Of a stretch of DNA of 64,000 bases, positions 24,037-32,485 are shown one piece after another. The notes under the pieces are model-generated. The model searched no databases. It was not told where the DNA came from and saw only the letters and a program-made list of their open reading frames with translations. The stretch spans positions 1 to 64,000 of the forward strand of contig NZ_WHJG01000012.1 in the NCBI RefSeq assembly GCF_011682175.1, in the 5' to 3' direction. A program made the position numbers and the translations under genes. How positions within the stretch are numbered: position 1 is the first letter of the stretch; each line of letters begins with the position of its first letter. The DNA comes from Massilia frigida (GTDB lineage: Bacteria > Pseudomonadota > Gammaproteobacteria > Burkholderiales > Burkholderiaceae_D).

Positions 24037-25182
24037 ATGGATTTCAACTTCAAGGAAGAACAGCTGGCCTTCGCCGATGCCCTCAAGCGCTGGGTAACCA
24101 AGGACTACAGCTTCGAGACACGCAAGAAGATCGTTCACTCCGACGCGGGCACCTCCGACGCGGCGTGGGCCACGCTGGCCGAACTGGGCATGCTGGCCTT
24201 GCCGGTGCCGGAAGAGCAGGGCGGCTTCAATGGCACGGCGGTCGACATGTTCGTCGTGATGCAGGAGCTGGGGCGCGGCCTGGTGGTCGAACCGTACTTC
24301 GCCACCGTGCTCGGTGCGCATTTCCTGGCGCTGGGCGGCAAGCATCCCGACCTGCTGGCGCAAGTGGCCGGCGGCGAACTCAAACTGGCTTGCGCGCTGG
24401 CCGAAAAACAGGCGCGCCATGACCTGTCGGACATCGCCACCACGGCCGTCGCCAATGGCGGCGGCTACCTGCTCAATGGCCACAAGAGCGTGGTGGTGCA
24501 CGGCGGCCAGGCCGGCAGCCTGATTGTGTCGGCGCGCAGCAGTGGCGCCCAGCGCGGCGTCGGCGGCGTATCGCTGTTCGTGGTGCCCGTGGACGCCGCC
24601 GGCGTGACCGTGCGCGACTACCGCACGCTCGACGGCCAGCGCGCCGCCGAGATCGCGCTGGCGAACGTCCAGCTGCCGGCAGCAAGCCTGATCGGCAGCG
24701 AGGGCCAGGGCTGGGACCTGCTCGACGCCGGCGCCGACTACGGCGCGGGCCTGCTGTGCGCCGAAGCGCTGGGCGCGATGGAAGCGATCTTCGCGGCCAC
24801 CCTCGACTACCTCAAGACGCGCACCCAGTTCGGTGCGCCGATCGGCAAATTCCAGGCGCTCCAGCACCGCATGGCCGACATGTACATCCACCTGGAGCAG
24901 GCGCGCTCGATGGCGCTGCTGGCCGCCGTGCGCCTGGCCTCGACCGATGTGGAAGAACGCCGCCGTACCGTCTCGGCGGCCAAGTTCCGGGTCGGCCAGG
25001 CGCTCAAGTTCGTCGGCCAGCAGGCGGTCCAGTTGCACGGCGGCATGGGCGTGACCGACGAACTGCCGGCCGCGCACCACTTCAAGCGCCTCACCATGAT
25101 CGAACTGTCGCTGGGCGACTCCGACCACCACCTGCAACGCTTCATCGCGCAGCCCGGCTTTGCGGCGGGTGACATGGCATGA
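24037..25182 (+). CDS. acyl-CoA dehydrogenase, pimeloyl-CoA dehydrogenase small-subunit type
   Basis: A 381-aa protein and likely partner of the preceding gene. It shows FKEEQLAFADALKRWVTKDY, LGMLALPVPEEQGGFNGTAVDMFVVMQELGRGLVVEPY, GYLLNGHKSVVVHGGQAG, RTQFGAPIGKFQALQHRMADMYIHLEQARSMA and LHGGMGVTDELPAAHHFKRL. The typical GSD FAD-binding motif is weaker than in the large subunit. It probably forms a heteromer with it. The last codons overlap the first MaoC start. Confidence 0.85.
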   Translation: MDFNFKEEQLAFADALKRWVTKDYSFETRKKIVHSDAGTSDAAWATLAELGMLALPVPEEQGGFNGTAVDMFVVMQELGRGLVVEPYFATVLGAHFLALGGKHPDLLAQVAGGELKLACALAEKQARHDLSDIATTAVANGGGYLLNGHKSVVVHGGQAGSLIVSARSSGAQRGVGGVSLFVVPVDAAGVTVRDYRTLDGQRAAEIALANVQLPAASLIGSEGQGWDLLDAGADYGAGLLCAEALGAMEAIFAATLDYLKTRTQFGAPIGKFQALQHRMADMYIHLEQARSMALLAAVRLASTDVEERRRTVSAAKFRVGQALKFVGQQAVQLHGGMGVTDELPAAHHFKRLTMIELSLGDSDHHLQRFIAQPGFAAGDMA

Positions 25183-25649
25183 AGAAAACCACATGGTATT
25201 TCGAGGACTTTTACGTCGGCCAGGAGATCGCGCTCGGCAGCCGCACCGTGAGCGAAGAAGAAATCATCGCTTTTGCCACCCAGTTCGACCCGCAGCCCTT
25301 CCACGTCGACCATGACGCGGCCAAGGCGTCCATCTTCGGCAGCGTCATCGCCAGCGGCTGGCACACCTGCAGCATGATGATGCGCATGGTGGTCGACGGC
25401 CTGTGGTGCGCCTCGTCGAGCATGGGTTCCCCGGGCCTGGACAAGGTGCGCTGGCCGCAGCCGGTGCGCGCCGGCGACACGCTCACCGTCACCTACATCA
25501 CCACTGCGCTCAAGCCATCGAGCTCGCGCCCCGACCGCGGCGTGGTCTGGTCGACCTGGCGGGCCGTGAACCAGCACGGCGAGGTCGCCTGCGTCATCGA
25601 GGGCATGGGCATGCTGGGGCGCCGCCCGAAGGAGAACGGCGATGCGTGA
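25179..25649 (+). CDS. MaoC-family (R)-enoyl-CoA hydratase, first copy
   Basis: A 156-aa hotdog-fold protein, with ATG overlapping the upstream TGA. Hydratase motif: SEEEIIAFATQFDPQPFHVDHDAAKASIFGSVIASGWHT, with the Asp/His active pair in the family position. It would hydrate the enoyl-CoA made by the dehydrogenases. The next gene starts 8 bases before its end. Confidence 0.85.
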   Translation: MKKTTWYFEDFYVGQEIALGSRTVSEEEIIAFATQFDPQPFHVDHDAAKASIFGSVIASGWHTCSMMMRMVVDGLWCASSSMGSPGLDKVRWPQPVRAGDTLTVTYITTALKPSSSRPDRGVVWSTWRAVNQHGEVACVIEGMGMLGRRPKENGDA

Positions 25650-26097
25650 ATTTTCCAGCCTGGCCGAGATGCAGGCGCTGGTGGGGCAGGAACTGGCCGT
25701 GTCGGACTGGGTCGAAATCACCCAGGAGCACGTGAACCTGTTTGCCGACGCCACCGATGACCATCAGTGGATCCACGTCGACCTGGAACGCTGTGCGCGC
25801 GCATCGCCCTACGGCGGCCCGGTGGCGCATGGCTTCCTGACGCTGTCGCTGATCTCCGGCCTGTTCGACCGCACGCTGCGCATGGTCGATGCGAAAATGG
25901 TCGTCAACTATGGCTTGAACAAGGTGCGCTTTCCGGCCCCGGTGCCGGTCGGCAGCCGCGTGCGCGCGCGCCTGGCCTTGCAGCAGGTCGAACCCATCGA
26001 GGGCGGCGCGCAGCTCGCATGGAGCGTCGTGGTCGAGCGTGAAGGCGGCACCAAGCCGGTGTGCGTGGCCGAACTGCTGATCCGGCGCTACGCCTGA
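25642..26097 (+). CDS. MaoC-family (R)-enoyl-CoA hydratase, second copy
   Basis: A 151-aa hotdog-fold protein, overlapping the first MaoC gene by 8 bases. Motif: ITQEHVNLFADATDDHQWIHVDLERCARASPYGGPVAHGFLTLSLI. This is closer to the PhaJ/NodN-type hydratase consensus than its neighbour. The two MaoC proteins differ enough to suggest a heteromeric hydratase or two chain lengths rather than a recent duplication. It is the last gene of a four-gene acyl-CoA degradation operon and is convergent with the LysR gene. Confidence 0.85.
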   Translation: MREFSSLAEMQALVGQELAVSDWVEITQEHVNLFADATDDHQWIHVDLERCARASPYGGPVAHGFLTLSLISGLFDRTLRMVDAKMVVNYGLNKVRFPAPVPVGSRVRARLALQQVEPIEGGAQLAWSVVVEREGGTKPVCVAELLIRRYA

Positions 26098-26138
26098 TCG
26101 TGCGCTAACCCGGACCTTCGCGAACGTAGCGGCATGAT

Positions 26139-27035
26139 TTACCTGGCTGGGGTCCAGCCGGCCGCTATGTTTCGCACGACCTGCAACACCATCTGCTTGC
26201 TCGCATCGGCCCGCTTCCCGCTGCGCCACGCCATCATGACTTCCCACTCCCACAGCGGCAAATCGGCGATGTCGAGTTTGACCAGACTCCCGTCCTGCAA
26301 CTGTCTTGCTACCGCCATGTCAGGCATGAACGTCAGGAAGCCATGCTCCAGCACCAGCTCAAGTGCGGCACTGGCCGGCTGGATCGCATGAATCGGCGTA
26401 TTCGTTGTGCGACTGGCGTGCAGGCGTCCGATTAATTCATCGCATTCCGCACCCCAGAATTGCGGGGCCAGCCGTGCGTTCGCGATATCGGCCAGCAGGC
26501 AAGCGGGCGAGCGCGCGAGCGGATGATCGCGATGCACCACGGCAATAATGGGCGACACGCAAATGCGTTCCAGCTCGATGCCGGCAATCGCCGGGCATCG
26601 TAATACAAAGCCGAGCTGGGCCTGATCGGTGAGGAGCATATCCATGATGATCGGCGAGTGATTCGTGGTACAGCGAATTTCCATGGGCGCCTCCGCCAGG
26701 GCCAGCAGGATCGGGCCGAACAGCATGGACGCGAGCGATGGCACACACGCAAGGCGCATTTTCGGCAGCGCGGGCGCGCCCTGGACCGATTCCATGCCGA
26801 GCTCGAGCGCAGCGAGCGCGGCCCGCGCCGCCGGCAGGAACGTGACGCAGGCTTCGGTGGGGACGGCGCCGCGGCGGTGGCGCCGGAACAGCTGTACGCC
26901 AAGCTGGTCTTCCAGCGCGCCCACCCGCTGGCTCACCTGCGGCTGCGACCAGCGGCGGCGCGCGGCGGCCTGGGTAAAACTGCCGTATTCCACGATTTCA
27001 ATCAACAGGCGCAGGTCGTCGAAACTCACAGACAT
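26139..27035 (-). CDS. LysR-family regulator, divergent from an MFS exporter
   Basis: A 298-aa protein. Start at 27035 (MSVSFDDLRLLIEIVEYGSFTQAAARRRWSQPQVSQRVGALEDQLG); the frame is open upstream but that part has no LysR character. The winged helix is followed by a substrate-binding domain (MRLACVPSLASMLFGPILLALAEAP). It resembles the CynR/GltC-like branch, which binds small metabolites. The MFS gene begins 97 bases away on the other strand and is the likely target. Confidence 0.88.
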   Translation of the reverse strand: MSVSFDDLRLLIEIVEYGSFTQAAARRRWSQPQVSQRVGALEDQLGVQLFRRHRRGAVPTEACVTFLPAARAALAALELGMESVQGAPALPKMRLACVPSLASMLFGPILLALAEAPMEIRCTTNHSPIIMDMLLTDQAQLGFVLRCPAIAGIELERICVSPIIAVVHRDHPLARSPACLLADIANARLAPQFWGAECDELIGRLHASRTTNTPIHAIQPASAALELVLEHGFLTFMPDMAVARQLQDGSLVKLDIADLPLWEWEVMMAWRSGKRADASKQMVLQVVRNIAAGWTPAR

Positions 27036-27131
27036 AAAAATATCCAATATCACACATCCGAATCCGGTGTCTTCTATTATGTCTTGCTCTTGCCTAAGAT
27101 GAAAGCTCATTGATGACGTGGGAGCAGGAAC

Positions 27132-28331
27132 ATGGCAGGAACAAGCGACGCCAGGCGGCGCGGCAAACGCTTTATCATGATCGACAATCTGTTGGTGGTG
27201 GTCGGCTTCTATGTGGTCTTTCCCATCATCGGCCTGCATTTTATCGATCGGCTCGGATGGGCCGCGGCGGCGGTCGGCCTGGCGCTCGGCTTGCGGCAAG
27301 TGTCGCAACAGGGCCTGGGGCTGCTCGGCGGGTCGCTCTCCGACCGGTTTGGCGCCAAGCCCCTGATCGTGGGCGGCTTGCTGCTGCGGGCAGCCGGTTT
27401 CGGGGTACTTGCCTACGCCAGCAGCCCGGCCCACCTGTTCGTTTCCTGCATCCTGTCAGGGCTGGGCGGCAGCCTGTTCGAGCCTGCGCGCGGGGCGCTG
27501 GTCGTCAAGCTGACCCGTCCGGCCGAGCGCAACCGCTTCTACGCGCTGCTGATGATGCTGGAAAGCGCGGCGGCCGTGCTGGGAGCCTTGCTCGGCACCT
27601 TCCTGCTTGGCCTGGATTTTTATTGGGTCGCGATGGGCGGCTGCGCGGTGTTCGTGTTGGCGGCGCTGGTCAATGCGCTGGCGCTGCCCGCCTACCGGGT
27701 CGCCGTTCCCGGCACGGCTGCGCTGGCGGCGATCCGCGTTCCGCTTGGCGACAAGCCCTTCCTTACCCTGGTGCTGACCCTGAGCGGTTACTACGTGTTG
27801 CAGGTCCAGCTGATGTTGCTGCTGCCGGTGCTGGTGACGCACGTGACCGGGACCACCCAGTCCGTGGCCTGGATGTACAGCATGGATGCGCTGCTCGCCG
27901 TGCTGCTGCTGTATCCCATGGCGCGCCTGGGCGAACGCTACCTGAGCGAGGAATCGCGCCTGCTGCTCGGGATCGGCGTGATGACGGCCAGCCTTGCAGC
28001 CATGGCGCTGGTCTCGGGCGCGGCCGGCGTGTTTGGCGTGATGGCGCTGTTCTATGTCGGCGGCCTCATCGCCGAGCCCGCGCGTGAGGCCATCGTGGCG
28101 CGCCATGCGACGGCGCGGGCACGCGCCAGCTACATTGGACTGAGCAGGATCGGGCTGGCGCTGGGCGGGCTGATCGGCTACGTTGCAGGCGGATATCTGC
28201 TTGACGCGGGCCGGGCGCTGGGCCTGCCGGGCCTGCCCTGGATGGTGCTGTGCGCGGTCGGCTGCCTGACCCTGGCCGCGCTGGCGCACCAGTTCTTCCG
28301 CGCCGCCTCCTGGCAGCGGGCGCGCGCATGA
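27132..28331 (+). CDS. MFS drug/proton antiporter, MdtH-like
   Basis: A 399-aa protein with GGGAGCAGGAAC before the ATG. Twelve hydrophobic segments are visible. The loop 2-3 MFS signature is present as GGSLSDRFGAKPLIVGG, and FEPARGALVVKLTRPAERNRFYAL follows the MdtH/YceL pattern. The substrate cannot be told. Divergent from a LysR gene, a common arrangement for inducible efflux. Confidence 0.85.
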   Translation: MAGTSDARRRGKRFIMIDNLLVVVGFYVVFPIIGLHFIDRLGWAAAAVGLALGLRQVSQQGLGLLGGSLSDRFGAKPLIVGGLLLRAAGFGVLAYASSPAHLFVSCILSGLGGSLFEPARGALVVKLTRPAERNRFYALLMMLESAAAVLGALLGTFLLGLDFYWVAMGGCAVFVLAALVNALALPAYRVAVPGTAALAAIRVPLGDKPFLTLVLTLSGYYVLQVQLMLLLPVLVTHVTGTTQSVAWMYSMDALLAVLLLYPMARLGERYLSEESRLLLGIGVMTASLAAMALVSGAAGVFGVMALFYVGGLIAEPAREAIVARHATARARASYIGLSRIGLALGGLIGYVAGGYLLDAGRALGLPGLPWMVLCAVGCLTLAALAHQFFRAASWQRARA

Positions 28332-28519
28332 TTCCCGCTGGCGCGCAGACGCAGGCAGCGACCGCCAGCACTCCTTGTACATCATAAAGCCGATGTATTC
28401 ATCTGCGCGAAGGAACGCACGCCGCAACTATCAATATGTACGGGCGAACGCCGCGCGCACTTGGGACTAGTATGGACTGACGGGTAGTTATCGTCGTTCA
28501 TACATCAGCAGGAGTCCGG

Positions 28520-30223
28520 ATGAAAATTGCGAACTTGAAGATCGGCGTTCGTCTGGGGGCCGGTTTCGGCCTGCTGTTGCTGCTGATGGGGACCCTGGTC
28601 GCTACCGGCATCACCCTGCTCAACAGCGCGGGCAAAAGCACCGCGCACATGGTCGACCACGAATGGGTCAAGGCCGAAGCGGCCAACCAGATCAACGTCG
28701 GCACGCGCGCCAATGCGCGCAGGACGCTCGAACTGTTCATCGTCACCGACCCGGCGCAGCTGGCCAACATCCACCAGCGCATCGAAGCGAACAAGAAGCA
28801 GATCACAGCCGCCCTGGCGACGCTGGAAAAGCTGATCGACTCACGCGAAGGGCGCGAACTGCTGGCCCGGGTGGCGCGCGAGCGCACCGTCTACGTCAGC
28901 TCGTACTCGCGCATCGATCAACTGATCGGCGAGAACAGGCGCGATGAAGCGTCGGCCCTGATGCGCGCCGAAACGCTGCCGGCGCTGGACGCGCTGCAGA
29001 CCTCGATCACCGCCCTGGCAGCCTTGTAGAAGCGCCTGGCCGACGCGGCCAGTGCCGCCGTCGAAGAGAGCATCGCCGGAGCCCGTACCATGATGCTGTG
29101 GCAGGGCGCACTGGGCCTGCTGATCGGCGTGGTGGCCGGATGGTGGATCACGCGCTCGATCACGCTGCCGATCAATGATGCGGTCAGGGTGGCCAGGACG
29201 GTGGCCGCCGGTGACCTGAGCGCCCGGATTGCGCCCGGATCGTCGAGCGAAACGGGGCAGCTGCTGCACGCGCTGGGCGACATGAACGCGGGCTTGCGCG
29301 ACATCGTCAGCCAGGTGCGCAGCGGTACCGATGCCATCGCGACGGCGTCGAGCCAGATCGCCAGCGGCAACCTCGATTTGTCGGCGCGCACCGAACAGCA
29401 AGCCAGTTCGCTGGAGGAAACCGCGTCGTCGATGGAACAACTGACATCGACCGTCAAGCAGAACGCCGACAATGCGCGCCAGGCCAACCAGCTGGCCATT
29501 TCGGCCTCGCACGTGGCGCTGCAGGGCGGGGCCGTGGTGGCGCAGGTGGTCGACACGATGGGGTCGATCAACGAATCCTCGCGCAAGATCGTCGACATCA
29601 TCGGCGTGATCGAGTCGATCGCGTTCCAGACCAATATCCTGGCCCTGAATGCGGCGGTGGAAGCGGCGCGCGCGGGCGAGCAGGGGCGCGGCTTCGCGGT
29701 CGTGGCCAGCGAGGTACGCAACCTGGCGCAGCGCTCGGCGGCGGCGGCCAAGGAGATCAAGATGCTGATCGACGACTCGGTGGACAAGGTCGCGCAGGGC
29801 AGCGAACTGGTTGACCGGGCCGGATCGACCATGCAGGCGATTGTCACGAGTATCAAGAGCGTGGCCGACATGATGGGCGAGATCACGGCGGCCAGTGTGG
29901 AGCAGACCGCCGGGATCGAGCAAATCAACCGGGCCATCACGCAGATGGACGAGGTGACGCAGCAAAATGCCGCGCTGGTCGAAGAAGCGGCGGCCGCCGC
30001 CGGGGCGCTGCAGGATCAGGCGGGAACGCTGGCGGGCGTGGTCAGCGTGTTCAAGCTGCCGGCCGGCGTGGTGGAAGGCCGCGCCAAGCCGGTGCTGCGC
30101 GAGGTGGCGGCGAGGGTGGCGGCGAGGGTGGCGGTCGAACGGCCGGCGCGGGCGGCCAGTCCGGCGGGCGCGCGCAAGCGCGAGGTGGCCGCCGCCGGGA
30201 CGGACGATTGGGAAGAATTTTGA
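28520..30223 (+). pseudogene. methyl-accepting chemotaxis protein interrupted by an in-frame amber codon
   Basis: AGGAG precedes ATG 28520. The frame encodes a Tar-like receptor of 567 codons: TM1 (about 10-32), a four-helix-bundle sensor, TM2 ([18 protein letters not shown]), HAMP, and the signalling domain with [43 protein letters not shown]. It ends in DWEEF, a CheR/CheB-docking pentapeptide. Codon 170 (29027-29029) is TAG, just before TM2, where a CAG is most likely in the parent. The frame continues intact afterwards. ATGATG at 29090, with GGAG 12-15 bases upstream, could restart translation to make a TM2-HAMP-signalling fragment. Confidence 0.85.
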
Positions 30224-30513
30224 GCCGCCGTTTTCCCATCGGCCCTGCCGGGACCCGGCCGCCAACTTCACATTCCTTGATCTGGATTGGTTGACGAGGC
30301 CAGAGCGCCGGCATACAATTTCTTTTTGGAAACAATGATGGCATCGCAGTCGCGCCGCAGGGAAGGCAGCGGCGCTGCAGGCCGCCGCGCCGGCCATTGC
30401 TCGTCTTCTTCCGCCCGCCCCAAACCAGCGGGCGGGCTCACAAGCACCTCCTTTCCGTTAACGTCGCGGCGTCCAGCCAGCGCTGGCGCGCCCGCATCAC
30501 CCGGGATAGTCGG

Positions 30514-31638
30514 ATGAATATGACAAACTTGCGAATCGGAGCGCGCCTGGGCGGCGCTTTCGGCATGATTTTGCTGATCATGGCGGCCCTGATCGCCACG
30601 GCACTCACACTGCTCGCCAACCTCAGCGCCGTCAGCAGCAACATGATGGAGCGCGACATGGTCCAGGCCGATGCGGCCAACGTCATCAACGCCGGCACCC
30701 GCGCCAACGCGCGCGCCACGCTTGAATTGTTCATTGCGCCCGACGCCGCCTACAGCGCCAGGGTGCGCGACAAGATCGAAGCGAACAAGAAGGACATCAG
30801 CGCCGCCATTGCGCTACTCGACAAGCTGGCCAGCGACGCCGAAGGCCGGCAACTGCTGGCCAGGATCAAGGCCGAGCGCGCGCTGTATGTCGGCTCGTTC
30901 GCCAACGTCAGCAAGCGCATCGCCGCGCAGGAGCGCGATGCGGCCGCCGCCCTCATGCTGGGCGAGACCCTGCCGGCGCAGGTGGTCGACACCATGGGAT
31001 CGATCAACGAATCGTCGCGCAAGATCGTCGACATCATCGGCGTGATCGAATCGATCGCGTTCCAGACCAATATCCTGGCCCTGAATGCGGCGGTGGAAGC
31101 GGCGCGCGCGGGTGAACAGGGGCGCGGCTTCGCGGTCGTGGCCAGCGAGGTGCGCAACCTGGCGCAGCGCTCCGCGGCGGCAGCCAAGGAAATCAAGGCG
31201 CTGATGGGCGACTCGGTGCACAAGGTCGCGCAGGGCAGTGAACTGGTTGAGCGCGCCGGAACGACCATGCAGGCGATTGTCGCCAGTATCGGCAGCGTGA
31301 CCGACATCATGGGCGAGATCACGGCGGCCAGCGTGGAGCAGACCGCCGGGATCGAGCAGATCAACCGGGCGATTGCGCAGATGGACCAGGTGACGCAGCA
31401 AAATGCCGCGCTGGTGGAAGAAGCGGCAGCCGCCGCCGGGGCGCTGCAGGATCAGGCGGGAACGCTGGCGGATGTGGTGAGCGTGTTCAAGCTGCCGGCG
31501 CGTGTGGTGGAAGGCCAGGCCGGCGGCGCGCCCGGGCACCGCGTGGGGCGGCGGCAAGCGCGCCCTAATCGGGCTGTAAACAATAGCGGTTGCGGCCCCC
31601 CGCCTTGGCCTCGTATAACAGCGCGTCAGCCATCTTGA
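30514..31638 (+). pseudogene. second chemoreceptor gene, internally deleted and 3'-truncated
   Basis: A 374-codon frame from ATG 30514 (or 30520). TM1 and the sensor bundle ([29 protein letters not shown] ... GETLPA) parallel the gene at 28520. The sequence then jumps directly to [21 protein letters not shown] of the signalling tip. It lacks the 186 codons that in the neighbour hold the end of the sensor, TM2, HAMP and the first signalling helix. The join lies at GGCGC, present at both ends of the missing segment in the neighbour. The C-terminus is also lost: the last 25 codons run antisense into the cyclase gene. It is unlikely to signal across the membrane. Confidence 0.8.
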
Positions 31639-32485
31639 TCAAGCCACCCGGTAGCAAGCCATCGGCCGGCATCAGGCTGGCCACCCCCATGCTCAGGGTC
31701 AGCCACGGCGAGGCCCCGGATTTTTCGTGCGGGATGGCCAGCAGCGCCAGTTCGTCGAGCAGCTTCCTGGCCACCACCTCGGCGCCGCGCTTGTCTTCCT
31801 GCGGCAGCAAGATCACGAATTCCTCGCCGCCATAGCGCGCCACCAGGTCTTGCGGGCGTGCCGCCGCGCGCCGCATCGCCGCGCCCACCTGCACCAGGCT
31901 ATCGTCGCCGGCCTGGTGTCCGTAGGCGTCGTTATACGCCTTGAAATGGTCGATATCGGCGATGATCAGCGCGATCGGCAGCTTGGAGCGCGCGCAGCGC
32001 CGCCATTCGGTATCCATCGCTTCGTCGAAACCGCGCCGGTTGGCCACGCCGGTCAGGCCATCGGTCAGGGTCAGCTCGCGCAGCGCGTCGCTCTGGCGCT
32101 TGACCGTCAGCTGGGTGCGCACGCGCGCCCGCACCACCGCCGCGTTGACCGGCTTGGTGATGAAATCGGCGGCGCCGGCTTCCAGCGCCCGCGTTTCATC
32201 CTCCGGCGTCTTGAGCGCCGTGACGAAAATGATCGGAATGTCGCGCGTCGCTCCCGACTCGCGCAAGGCCCTGCACACCGCGTAGCCATCCATGTCGGGC
32301 ATCATCGCGTCGAGCAGGATCAGGTCGGGGCGCTGGTTCTGGGCGATATGCAGCGCCTTGGCGCCGTTCATCGCAAACAGCACGTCGTGCTCGTCCTGCA
32401 AGGCCTGGTGCAGGATCTGGATGTTTTCCATCGCGTCGTCGACGATCAGGATACGCCCGTTCCTCGCCATATCGGTCCAACTCAT
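31565..32485 (-). CDS. response regulator diguanylate cyclase (REC-GGDEF)
   Basis: A 306-aa protein. The REC domain (1-125) has acidic Asp16/17, phospho-acceptor Asp59 ([13 protein letters not shown]) and Lys111 (FITKP). The GGDEF domain has an intact active site GGEEF (219-223), and an I-site RPQD (210-213) five residues upstream, which permits c-di-GMP feedback inhibition. The PleD/WspR-like layout indicates phosphorylation-controlled c-di-GMP synthesis. The start overlaps the stop of the hybrid kinase by 4 bases, so the kinase is the probable phosphodonor. The product may act on the MshE ATPase encoded downstream in the window; that link is inferred. Confidence 0.93.
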   Translation of the reverse strand: MSWTDMARNGRILIVDDAMENIQILHQALQDEHDVLFAMNGAKALHIAQNQRPDLILLDAMMPDMDGYAVCRALRESGATRDIPIIFVTALKTPEDETRALEAGAADFITKPVNAAVVRARVRTQLTVKRQSDALRELTLTDGLTGVANRRGFDEAMDTEWRRCARSKLPIALIIADIDHFKAYNDAYGHQAGDDSLVQVGAAMRRAAARPQDLVARYGGEEFVILLPQEDKRGAEVVARKLLDELALLAIPHEKSGASPWLTLSMGVASLMPADGLLPGGLIKMADALLYEAKAGGRNRYCLQPD

